A stretch of 40,281 bases of DNA from Bacteroidota bacterium (GTDB lineage Bacteria > Bacteroidota > Ignavibacteria > UBA10030 > BY39): contig JASEGV010000022.1 of NCBI GenBank assembly GCA_030017895.1, positions 1 through 40,281 on the forward strand, given 5' to 3'. The position numbers and the translations under genes were made by a program. Below the pieces are notes generated by a model. That model saw only the letters and a program-made list of their open reading frames with translations. It had not been told where the DNA came from and did not search any database. This document shows positions 17,528-25,656 of this stretch, one piece after another. Every line of letters starts with the position of its first letter. The stretch's first letter is position 1.

Positions 17528-19225
17528 TTAATTATTTTCGTAGAAGTTTTTGATGAAACTTATTAGCTGATTAATCTCGATGATATGCCGCTTTCCGTTT
17601 TTGCGTTCTTTGATTTCGATTTTATTGTTTACAACATTCTTTTCACCAACGATAACGTGAAGCGGCATTCCGAGCAAGTCGGCATCTTTGAACTTGAAAC
17701 CGGGACTTACATTCGAACGGTCGTCGTATAGAACCTCGTATTTGTATTGTAGAAGAGTTTCATATACACTTTCTGCGGTTCGAACTACATTCTCAACATT
17801 CGAATTAACCAATATCAAATGCACATCGTAAGGAGCAATCGATGTATTCCAGATAATACCATTAGCATCGTGATTTTGTTCGATGCCGCAGGCGATAATC
17901 CGTTCTATCCCAATTCCGTAACTACCCATAATAATTGGTTTCATTTCGCCGTGCTCGTCAAGAAATTTTGCATCAAGCGAGTCGGCATATTTTGTTCCGA
18001 GTTTAAATATGTGACCGAGTTCGATTGCATTCACGACACGAAGTTGCTCGTTGCATTGTGGACAAGGTTCCCCAGCACATACCGTTCGGAAATCGTAATA
18101 ACCATCGACCTGAACATCACGCTTCAGATCGATATTACCGATGTGGTAATCGTTCTTGTTCATACCGCTGACAAGTCCGTTTGCATTTTCGAGTCGTTTA
18201 TCAACGAGGATTTTAAATCCTTTCAAACCAATGGGCCCGATTGAGCCGGCATCTGCACCTGTTAGTTCGGCAAGTTCTTCGGGATGCGCCGTACGGGCAT
18301 TTGAACCAACCACTGACTGGAGTTTAGTTTCGTTTAGCTGATCGTTGCCTAACATCAATATCAGATGAGGTGTCCCATTTTGAATATATACCAAAGATTT
18401 GGCTAATATACTTTCATCGACTTTTAAATAGTCTCTCAGTTCATCGATGGTTTTTACATTCGGTGTGTGAATTTCTTTTAGTTGGAGATTGGCAGGAACG
18501 TGCACAGCTTTTTCCACATTTGAAGTTGCAACTTCGATGTTCGCGGCATAGCCACATTTTTCACAAACGGCACAGGTATCCTCTCCGGAAGGCGATTCGA
18601 CCATAAACTCCTGCGAACCGGTTCCCCCCATCGCCCCGCTCGATGCACCGACAATAAAATATTTCAAACCGGTACGGGTAAATATTTGTTTATAAGCTTC
18701 GGCGTGCAAATCGTAACTCTTATCGAGTCCTTCCCAAGTGGCATCCAAACTGTAAGAATCTTTCATCACAAACTGTCGACCTCGCAAAACACCGGATCGC
18801 GGACGTGGTTCGTTTCGAAATTTAGTTTGAATCTGATACCAAATCTGTGGTAAATCTTTGTACGATTCGATGTGGTTAGCCGCTACCCAACCGATGATTT
18901 CTTCGTGAGTAGGCGCCAACACCAAGGGACGATTTTTTATATGGAAGAGTATATCGCCGAATGCCTCCACCCTACCTGTCTTTTCCCAAATTTCGATTGG
19001 ACTGAGTGCGGGTAGATGAAATTCTTGTCCGCCAATTGCATCAATTTCTTCGCGGACTAAATTCATAACTTTTTTCATCACCTTGTAGCCGAGAGGTAGA
19101 AATGAAAATATTCCGGCAGCGAGCTGCCGCATCAATCCTGCACGAAGCATTAGTTGATGACTTGGGATTGTAGCATCCGAAGGGACTTCTTTTTGAGTTG
19201 GTATAAAACTTTTACTAAGACGCAT
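17528..19225 (-). CDS. proS: Prolyl-tRNA synthetase, bacterial type with editing insert
   Basis: A class II synthetase of 565 residues that charges tRNA-Pro. Motif 2 is around 136-160 (FRNEPRPRSGVLRGRQF), the proline-site loop TGSQEF is at 202-207, and motif 3 is GSYGIGIERI near residue 440. The YbaK-like insertion that clears mischarged Ala-tRNA-Pro spans about 230-390. This long form is the common bacterial ProS. On the same strand, tRNA-Arg(CCT) and a large hairpin lie just upstream, and three heptamer repeats sit immediately before the start. The aldehyde dehydrogenase follows after 2 nt. Confidence 0.96.
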   Translation of the reverse strand: MRLSKSFIPTQKEVPSDATIPSHQLMLRAGLMRQLAAGIFSFLPLGYKVMKKVMNLVREEIDAIGGQEFHLPALSPIEIWEKTGRVEAFGDILFHIKNRPLVLAPTHEEIIGWVAANHIESYKDLPQIWYQIQTKFRNEPRPRSGVLRGRQFVMKDSYSLDATWEGLDKSYDLHAEAYKQIFTRTGLKYFIVGASSGAMGGTGSQEFMVESPSGEDTCAVCEKCGYAANIEVATSNVEKAVHVPANLQLKEIHTPNVKTIDELRDYLKVDESILAKSLVYIQNGTPHLILMLGNDQLNETKLQSVVGSNARTAHPEELAELTGADAGSIGPIGLKGFKILVDKRLENANGLVSGMNKNDYHIGNIDLKRDVQVDGYYDFRTVCAGEPCPQCNEQLRVVNAIELGHIFKLGTKYADSLDAKFLDEHGEMKPIIMGSYGIGIERIIACGIEQNHDANGIIWNTSIAPYDVHLILVNSNVENVVRTAESVYETLLQYKYEVLYDDRSNVSPGFKFKDADLLGMPLHVIVGEKNVVNNKIEIKERKNGKRHIIEINQLISFIKNFYENN

Positions 19226-19230
19226 ATAGG

Positions 19231-19251
19231 ATTTATGATTTATGATTTATG
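19231..19251. repeat. Three tandem ATTTATG heptamers in the proS leader
   Basis: Perfect units at 19231-19237, 19238-19244 and 19245-19251, followed by a broken fourth. On the coding strand they read CATAAAT and end 5 nt before the proS start codon, where they take the place of a Shine-Dalgarno. Copy-number change would alter leader spacing but not the coding frame. Confidence 0.9.
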
Positions 19252-19303
19252 ATTTAATTTAGTATCCGTCTCATTGCAATCGACGGGATTCAGCGGAATT
19301 CTC

Positions 19304-19353
19304 AATTTGACAGATAACTTACCTGCACTACGTTTGGTAAGTTATGTCAAATT
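19304..19353. other. Long hairpin between tRNA-Arg(CCT) and proS
   Basis: AATTTGACA-GA-TAACTTACC (19304-19323) is complementary to GGTAAGTTATGTCAAATT (19336-19353). This gives an 18-bp stem with a 2-nt bulge and a 12-nt loop. On the minus strand it begins 5 nt after the tRNA 3' end. No T run follows, so it is not a standard intrinsic terminator. It may protect or guide processing of a tRNA-proS transcript, or be an inserted palindrome. Confidence 0.7.
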
Positions 19354-19358
19354 GGAAG

Positions 19359-19431
19359 TACCCCCGGGCAGAGTTGAACTGCCGGCCAACGGTTTAGGAA
19401 ACCGCTGCTCTATCCACTGAGCTACGGGGGC
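19359..19431 (-). tRNA. tRNA-Arg, anticodon CCT
   Basis: A 73-nt cloverleaf on the minus strand. The acceptor GCCCCCG pairs with CGGGGGT (one G-T pair at the end), the discriminator is A, and CCA is not encoded. The D arm is GCTC...GAGC. The anticodon stem GCGGT/ACCGT holds loop TTCCTAA with anticodon CCT (plus-strand 19396-19398). The T arm is GGCAG-TTCAACT-CTGCC. It reads AGG arginine codons. Confidence 0.96.
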
Positions 19432-19595
19432 TTGTTAACAGTCAACGACTAATGGTTAATATTTAACCCGACAAACGGTTTAGTTCAAAAATTACATAAG
19501 TTAGCGATTCCGCGTAGCGAAAGAAGCTAACCAATAAGAATAAATAATGCGTGAAAATATAAGAATTTTTTAAGCGACTCCCAAATATAAAAATA

Positions 19596-19620
19596 AACTC
19601 CGAGAATATTTCCCGGAGTT
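19596..19620 (-). terminator. Intrinsic terminator of the M14 peptidase operon
   Basis: On the minus strand AACTCCGGGAA pairs with TTCTCGGAGTT around an ATA loop: 11 pairs including one G-T wobble. A T-rich run (TATTTTTAT) follows immediately. It begins 28 nt after the stop of the M14 carboxypeptidase gene, as expected for a Rho-independent terminator. Confidence 0.85.
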
Positions 19621-19648
19621 ATATAAGTAATCTCGAATATGTTGAGTT

Positions 19649-22600
19649 TTAATTATTGATTCTCAATATCAATCTACCGTTCTGCTTAGCTTTTACCCAG
19701 TATCCTTTCCCCGGTAAGATTGTTTGGACAGTTCTATAACCTGAATCGTAACCATAAAATTCCGATTCAATAATATTTGCTGGCTCAGTTATTAGTGTGC
19801 TAATACCAACTGGTTGACTGATAGAACCGATTAAATTCCACCCTGCTTTTAAATCAATGGTATCTGTTTTTAACTCATCACCGGCAAACAAATATCCGCG
19901 GGCAGAGTTAAATTTTAACCAGTAACCTGCACCTCTCTTGAGTGTATCTTTAATTACATAACCATCTGAGAAAATATAGGCAGGAGAAATAGAACCGGGG
20001 AAAACATTATTCTTCGAAGAGTCTTCAAGCTCGATGGGCAATGAAACTAAATTCCACCCGCTATTTACATCAACAGTTAATACAGGAATTATTTCGTGAA
20101 CAATTACCAATGAATTCACCGATGGATTTATAATAACAAGTGAATCCTGCTTCTTCATATTTATAGATATGATATCTCCATTTGTTGCAGAATCTCGCAA
20201 ATGAAATTTTCCGAACGACAACTCAGACCGAATCCAACTTAATACGATTGTATCGTTTTCTGTTGGTAATTGGTATCTGCATGAATAAATATTCGATTTG
20301 TTTTCTTGTGAAATAGTATCTCGTATATCTGTTCGTGTTCCATTGGTGCCGGATATTTGCCATCTCAAATCAAATATTCCCGGAGTTGGCATCGATGGTA
20401 ATTCGATTTCACCGAAAGCCGAATCGATTCCATTCGTAGCCCCCGCAGCAGAACCGAATTCTATTCTCTCAGAGAAAGAGCCGGATCGAGCAGTAAAACC
20501 AAATAGGAAGCTTGTCGCTACTCCACTGACTCCATTGCCTTTTAACGGAATCAGCATCGGATTCCCGATTACATCACTATTATGAATGAACCGCAATGTA
20601 TCTTCAATCTCTCCGATAGATTTGGGATTAAAAGATAAATTCAGGTTGAGAGAACCTCCGATTGGAATACTTAACACACCACCATTTATTAATATGAAAT
20701 CAGTTGTATTCAATAGTTGGACAATCCCGCGCAAAGTATCAGTGGATGTCGATAAATTTCTGATAGTAATAATCGAATCTTTTATGTCAAATAAGCTAAT
20801 GTTTCCAAAATCTATTGAAGTTGGTTCAATAGCGAGATCGACGTATTTTGCAATATCAATTTTTGAAGTTAATAAAGTTATATCATCGACGTAAAAACCA
20901 TCGGCATTAATCGAACCATCGCTTCGAAGGCGAATACGAAATTTAAATAGCGTAGATGCAAATTGAGTTACATCAATCTCCTCGTCAACCCAAGTGTTTT
21001 GAGTTCCGTCGTAACCGAATGTTCCAGTAGTTTGCACACCTATTCCGCTAGCATTAACAGTATATTTTCCTTTTACTGTCGTCCACGATGAGCCACCGTT
21101 ACTTGAAACTTCGACTGTTACGAAATCATATTTTGCTTCAATCGCCCACCTTGCACGGAATTTTAATATAGCACGACTTACACCCGAAATATTTTGATTA
21201 GATATAAGTGTTAAACTATTATCTGTATTATTCAGGTAGTTACCTGTTGGACTATCGGAAAACGAGTTTGGCGGACTTGAGAACACTGATGATAGTCCCC
21301 AACTTACACCGGTAGTCCAATTCGAGAGTGATTCGTTGGCGCTGTCGGCAAAAACTAAATTCATCTTACCAATAAACAGAGTTAGCGTATCCATCACCTG
21401 CAATCCCGATTCGTCGGTTAAGCGTACATATATATTTGCATTTACACCTGTAGTTGCCCGCGTAGAAACTCCACAATTTATCGGAATTACTTGATTTGAA
21501 AAAGCAGGAATATTTCCGGCTGCGATATATGTTTTAGGTACTGTTAGGTCAGGAGTTGATGAGGTAAGTCGAACGCTTACACTTTGGCTTGCAGCCAGCC
21601 CTTTATTTCGAACAGATAAGTTGAGAATAAATTTTTCTCCTCTATCCAAAATACCATCGCCAGAACTATCTGATATAGTAAACTGCTGTGAACGCAGATA
21701 CGACCCCGCCACATACGCTGTATAAAGATTAGGAAATAAATTTTCCTGTGCAAGTGGCAAAATTCTACTTGAAGCGGGCCAAAAACCATCGCTCGCTGAA
21801 CCGACTTCAGGAGTAAACGAAAGGATTTTATTTTTTGTAGTTTGTTCGCCATGCATCCAATCGTCGGCATCACCATTTACTAAGTAGCCGACCGTCTGGT
21901 CGCCGGTTCCATATTTATACTTGTTAAATTGGGTCATATCCTTAGCATATTCGCGGTAAATAAGTGAATCGGGGGTTTCGGAACTTGGAATATAGCCCCA
22001 CGGATATATCAAGAGATTACTATAAGTATGATAATTCAAAACTAATTTAAATCCGTTCGATGCTGCGGCTCGGCTATTACATAAATCGCGCAATACCTGA
22101 GTTTCAGGTTCACTAAAAGCCGAGGTACCTCTGTAAGTTTGAGTGCTCGGAGTTGGACTTGAACCAGAATTATCGTAACCCCACATATATCCGAAGTTAC
22201 GGTTTAAATCGACCCCTTCGGCATCGTTATCGGTTATAACGTTCCTCATATTTTTCCGACGCATTCCTCCACCGTTAGGGGCTATTCTACGGTTTGCCTC
22301 GTAACCATCAGGATTCACAACAAGCACAAAGTACATTTGGCGGTTATCGATAAGATATGTAGCCTCAGGGTCGGTGGCATAATTTTGAAGTAAATGCCAC
22401 ATAAAATAAACTATCGACATCATACCGGCAGGTTCGCGGGCATGTGTAAGTGCGTTATAAAAAATTTCAGGTTTTGTTGATGGCAAGTCGGCATTCTTAG
22501 TTATTTTTACAGCCCAGATTGGGCGTCCTTGCAACGAGTTACCTATACTAAATTTAGCTGTAATCAAATTCGGATAATATAAACGCATTGTATCAAGTTG

Positions 22601-22954
22601 TCGAACAACCTCGTCGAGCGTGAAGTACCCCCCCATACTACCATAACCGAATCCAATGGCATCATAAGGTTGCTTTGAAAGTCGTGACGAATAGAATTGA
22701 GTTAAATCTTCTATCTCAACATTAACCTGAAATCCTTCATCTAACAACATCTTCATATCAAAATCAGATACCGTAAGGTGATACCAATCTCCTATTTTTC
22801 CGGAAGCACCCTCTAAATCGACACCGGTCGAAAGCAATTTTTTAAAAGCAATTTGGTCCGGGATAAATATTTTAATCAATTTGTAATTTTCGATTGCCGA
22901 TGTAGATAGAAAAATAATTAAGGAGAGAAAGAAAGTAAATACCAACTTACGCAT
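19649..22954 (-). CDS. Secreted M14-family zinc carboxypeptidase with C-terminal accessory modules
   Basis: A 1101-residue exported metallocarboxypeptidase. A signal peptide (MRKLVFTFFLSLIIFLSTSA) is followed by a short propeptide-like region. The M14 catalytic domain spans about 110-420, with zinc ligands His171 and Glu174 (THAREPAG), His309 (LNYHTYSN), the substrate-binding Asn250-Arg251 (VDLNRNFG) and catalytic Glu383 (SFTPEVG). Then come a CARDB-like sandwich (about 425-530), a MAM or jelly-roll domain (about 535-700), a HYDIN/ASPM-like domain (about 710-810), a FELP-type module (815-965) and a paired GWN...GYW module (966-1101), where the protein ends. No YPNPFNP sorting domain is present, although two neighbouring exported proteins have one. 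It lies 33 nt downstream of the repeat protein gene and before a clear terminator. Confidence 0.9.
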   Translation of the reverse strand: MRKLVFTFFLSLIIFLSTSAIENYKLIKIFIPDQIAFKKLLSTGVDLEGASGKIGDWYHLTVSDFDMKMLLDEGFQVNVEIEDLTQFYSSRLSKQPYDAIGFGYGSMGGYFTLDEVVRQLDTMRLYYPNLITAKFSIGNSLQGRPIWAVKITKNADLPSTKPEIFYNALTHAREPAGMMSIVYFMWHLLQNYATDPEATYLIDNRQMYFVLVVNPDGYEANRRIAPNGGGMRRKNMRNVITDNDAEGVDLNRNFGYMWGYDNSGSSPTPSTQTYRGTSAFSEPETQVLRDLCNSRAAASNGFKLVLNYHTYSNLLIYPWGYIPSSETPDSLIYREYAKDMTQFNKYKYGTGDQTVGYLVNGDADDWMHGEQTTKNKILSFTPEVGSASDGFWPASSRILPLAQENLFPNLYTAYVAGSYLRSQQFTISDSSGDGILDRGEKFILNLSVRNKGLAASQSVSVRLTSSTPDLTVPKTYIAAGNIPAFSNQVIPINCGVSTRATTGVNANIYVRLTDESGLQVMDTLTLFIGKMNLVFADSANESLSNWTTGVSWGLSSVFSSPPNSFSDSPTGNYLNNTDNSLTLISNQNISGVSRAILKFRARWAIEAKYDFVTVEVSSNGGSSWTTVKGKYTVNASGIGVQTTGTFGYDGTQNTWVDEEIDVTQFASTLFKFRIRLRSDGSINADGFYVDDITLLTSKIDIAKYVDLAIEPTSIDFGNISLFDIKDSIITIRNLSTSTDTLRGIVQLLNTTDFILINGGVLSIPIGGSLNLNLSFNPKSIGEIEDTLRFIHNSDVIGNPMLIPLKGNGVSGVATSFLFGFTARSGSFSERIEFGSAAGATNGIDSAFGEIELPSMPTPGIFDLRWQISGTNGTRTDIRDTISQENKSNIYSCRYQLPTENDTIVLSWIRSELSFGKFHLRDSATNGDIISINMKKQDSLVIINPSVNSLVIVHEIIPVLTVDVNSGWNLVSLPIELEDSSKNNVFPGSISPAYIFSDGYVIKDTLKRGAGYWLKFNSARGYLFAGDELKTDTIDLKAGWNLIGSISQPVGISTLITEPANIIESEFYGYDSGYRTVQTILPGKGYWVKAKQNGRLILRINN

Positions 22955-22987
22955 TGTTTAACCCTGATTTTTTTAAAAAGAAGTAGT

Positions 22988-25366
22988 TTAGCGAAGGAGA
23001 ACCATTTTTTTGATCTGATGTTGAGTCTGATTCACAATCAATTTATAGAAGTAAACTCCGCTCGACAAACCTTCAGCTTCAAACGTAATAACATTTTTGC
23101 CGGCTTCAATTTCTTCGTTATTCAATAAGCGTCCCACTTCTTGACCGAGTGTATTATAAATAATCAATGAAACCGCTGAGGCATCTACTAAATCAAATTC
23201 AATATTTGTGGTAGGATTAAAAGGATTAGGATAATTTTGATATAAGTGAAATTGCTCGGGAGTTTCAGATTCATCGTACTGAGCAGCCAACATCTGTAAA
23301 GGAGAACTCGTTTTTGCAATTCTGAGGAATGGCGAAGCATAAATTCCGCGGGAACTTTTAATTACTAACGGAGAAGTTGAAATTGTATCAATCGGGGCAG
23401 CAAAAGCTTTATTGATACGCGTTAGGACAGAATCAAGGAGCGTATAGTCCATAAGTTTATAATATCGCCAATTTGTAAGAGCGCTATCGGCAAAAGAGGC
23501 AAGTTTACGTATAGTTTTACCGTTAAAGCCGTTTCCTTTTAGTGAATCATAGTAAATAATTTCGCCTAATCCGGTAGGAGTGATCTTGTTATCGCTCGCT
23601 GCAATATTTAGTTTCAGAGTTAGAAGCTCGCCAGCCAGATGATTATCATAACTACGAGGAGTTGGATTTCTTAATTCACGTATAAAATATTTTGTGCCGC
23701 GCATATCAAAAGGACGAGCAGTACCCGCTTGAACCAAAAATCTTTTTACATTCCACTGTCGTTGAATTCGTATCCATCCAAAAAGTGTGGCGCTATCGGG
23801 TTTTGCTACACCTAATACGATTCCTGTCGGAAAAATTCCCCGTTTAAACAATGTATCACGAACATTACCACCCGTCGGCATTGGCTTCGGTACGCCAATC
23901 GAGGTTTTGAGTCTGACTGCCTTTTGAATAAAATCATCCTGAGTAAACGACCTGAAACATCCACCGGCGTACTTACCGTTCGTTCCAATCCGATGGGCGG
24001 AAATATCAGAATAACCTGTTCCTTTATAGTCAGTCCACGAAATAATCGCACCACCATCGTTATCCAAAAGAATCCGAGGCTCAATTTGATCGTACGGTGC
24101 TAAATTTATTATTAATCCGTTGGTTGCCCAATTTATTATTCCGTACGCATCGACGCGTTGAGCATAGATATCGTAATCAGAACTACTTCTTCTATCCTGC
24201 CACGTAATAATGCTATTACCACTTTTATCAGTTACTATCTGCGGATAATATTGATGACCGGTCGCGCTACATATTGGTATTCCGTTTTTAGTCCATAACT
24301 CTTCGCCATACAACGATAAATTCTGAGCATAAATATTGTAATCAGTACCTGTTCGGTTATCTTGCCAGGTTACCACAGCACCTCCAGCATAATTGGATGC
24401 AAGTTGTGGGAAAGACTTGAAACCAGAACTAACAGCGATTGGTGAGCCATTCAATGTCCATAAAATTGTACCTGAAGGGCTGAGCCGTTGACCGTAGATA
24501 TCGTCTGCAGTGCTGGTACGGCGGTCCTGCCAAACAATGATAGCACCTTTGAAACCATCTGCAATCATTTGCAAATTAGTCTGATTGTGGTTAGCTGTTG
24601 TTACGGCTACACCATTCGCCTGCCACGACATTGAGCCATTCGATAGAACTCGTTGAGCATATATATCAATGTAACCAGTGCCAACGCGGTAATCGTGCCA
24701 GGCGACTATTGCACCATTAGTACCATCTGTTACAAGTTGAGGATTAAATTGATCGAAAGAAGCTGAGGTTACAACAATACCGTTGGCAGCCCATTGAGCT
24801 AGTCCGTTTGCATTTATCCTTTGTGCATAAATATTATTATCGGTCCCATTGCGTCGGTCCTGCCAAACAATTATCGCTCCGCCTAAATTATCGCTCACGA
24901 TTTTTGGATTTGATTGGTTGCCCGTTGCCGAACAAATAGTTATTCCATCCGCAGTCCAAAGAGGTTGACCGGAATAATTAAATTTCTGTGCGTAGATATT
25001 ATTATCATTAGTCGTACGGTTATCGTGCCAGACAACTATAATTCCAAGACTGTCGCTGATAACCGATGGACTTGCTTGATTCCCTGATGCATTGGAAACT
25101 TTCACTCCGCTTGTTTGCCATTCTTTTAACCCAGTGGTAGTTAAACGTTGCAAATAAATATTTTCAAACACACCTGAACGCCTGTCCTGCCAAAAAGATA
25201 TTATTCTACCTGAGTGATCTTCGATAAGCTGTGAATTCCACTGGTTGTTCGATTCACCAGAAATTGATACACACTCAGTCGGAGAGCAGGGCCATTGGGC
25301 CACAGTGGCAGCACTCAATAATAAAATCGATACGAGCAAAGCACAAAAATATTTGGGCAGCTTCAT
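22988..25366 (-). CDS. Secreted eight-repeat propeller-like protein with type IX secretion C-terminal domain
   Basis: The start is placed at the internal ATG (25366), giving 792 residues, because it opens directly into a signal peptide (MKLPKYFCALLVSILLLSA). The longer frame begins at a TTG (25390). Residues about 30-470 hold eight tandem units of roughly 50 residues, each containing a WQDRR/WHDNR turn, then D-IYAQR, G-W and NG. This pattern suggests a beta-propeller of about eight blades. A linker domain (about 475-700) is followed by the C-terminal sorting domain (YQNYPNPFNPTTNIEF to the final KKMVLLR), which directs type IX secretion and surface attachment. Its ligand or substrate is unknown. 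It precedes the M14 peptidase in an apparent two-gene operon. Confidence 0.85.
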   Translation of the reverse strand: MKLPKYFCALLVSILLLSAATVAQWPCSPTECVSISGESNNQWNSQLIEDHSGRIISFWQDRRSGVFENIYLQRLTTTGLKEWQTSGVKVSNASGNQASPSVISDSLGIIVVWHDNRTTNDNNIYAQKFNYSGQPLWTADGITICSATGNQSNPKIVSDNLGGAIIVWQDRRNGTDNNIYAQRINANGLAQWAANGIVVTSASFDQFNPQLVTDGTNGAIVAWHDYRVGTGYIDIYAQRVLSNGSMSWQANGVAVTTANHNQTNLQMIADGFKGAIIVWQDRRTSTADDIYGQRLSPSGTILWTLNGSPIAVSSGFKSFPQLASNYAGGAVVTWQDNRTGTDYNIYAQNLSLYGEELWTKNGIPICSATGHQYYPQIVTDKSGNSIITWQDRRSSSDYDIYAQRVDAYGIINWATNGLIINLAPYDQIEPRILLDNDGGAIISWTDYKGTGYSDISAHRIGTNGKYAGGCFRSFTQDDFIQKAVRLKTSIGVPKPMPTGGNVRDTLFKRGIFPTGIVLGVAKPDSATLFGWIRIQRQWNVKRFLVQAGTARPFDMRGTKYFIRELRNPTPRSYDNHLAGELLTLKLNIAASDNKITPTGLGEIIYYDSLKGNGFNGKTIRKLASFADSALTNWRYYKLMDYTLLDSVLTRINKAFAAPIDTISTSPLVIKSSRGIYASPFLRIAKTSSPLQMLAAQYDESETPEQFHLYQNYPNPFNPTTNIEFDLVDASAVSLIIYNTLGQEVGRLLNNEEIEAGKNVITFEAEGLSSGVYFYKLIVNQTQHQIKKMVLLR

Positions 25367-25448
25367 AATTATTAATTTCGAATTTAACAATTTGTTCTAC
25401 TATAGTTTGCTAACCCATTACAATAATATGAGTTTGTTACAATATAGG

Positions 25449-25462
25449 TTTTTTTTTTTTTT
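25449..25462. repeat. Homopolymer of 14 T
   Basis: Uninterrupted T run about 83 bp upstream of the repeat-protein start codon (poly-A on its coding strand). Such tracts are prone to slippage and to sequencing error. Confidence 0.9.
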
Positions 25463-25609
25463 GATGCAAGGGTTTTTATCTAAAAAAAAATTATATTCAA
25501 TAAATAAATACACGAATTTGGGTTACTTTAAAGGTTTTTTCATGAAATTAGTAATGTTTATGTGATTCTTGATACATTGAGAGGAATACACTCTACAAAT
25601 CACGCTATT

Positions 25610-25640
25610 CAAGGGGTAGAGTTTTCAAATCTACCCCTTG
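25610..25640 (-). terminator. Perfect 11-bp hairpin after the mosaic surface-protein gene
   Basis: CAAGGGGTAGA (25610-25620) pairs perfectly with TCTACCCCTTG (25630-25640) around a 9-nt loop. It starts 16 nt after the stop of the 1543-residue protein gene. No T run follows on the minus strand, so it may stabilise the 3' end or act with another factor. A second, weaker stem with a nested GAGAG/CTCT pairing lies just beyond. Confidence 0.6.
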
Positions 25641-25656
25641 GATAATAAGGATTATA

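Larger units (their letters stand above)
25367..25656. other. Intergenic region with poly-T tract and two hairpins
   Basis: 290 bp without a convincing gene. It holds a run of 14 T (25449-25462), probably near the promoter of the repeat-protein gene, and at the other end two consecutive hairpins behind the 1543-residue protein gene (25562-25601 and 25610-25640). A plus-strand frame crosses it, but its peptide is low complexity. Confidence 0.65.

Noticed and set aside
25245-25565. 106-codon plus-strand open frame crossing into the intergenic region
   Set aside because: The first part is antisense to the repeat-protein signal peptide and the rest includes the poly-T tract; the peptide is low complexity.
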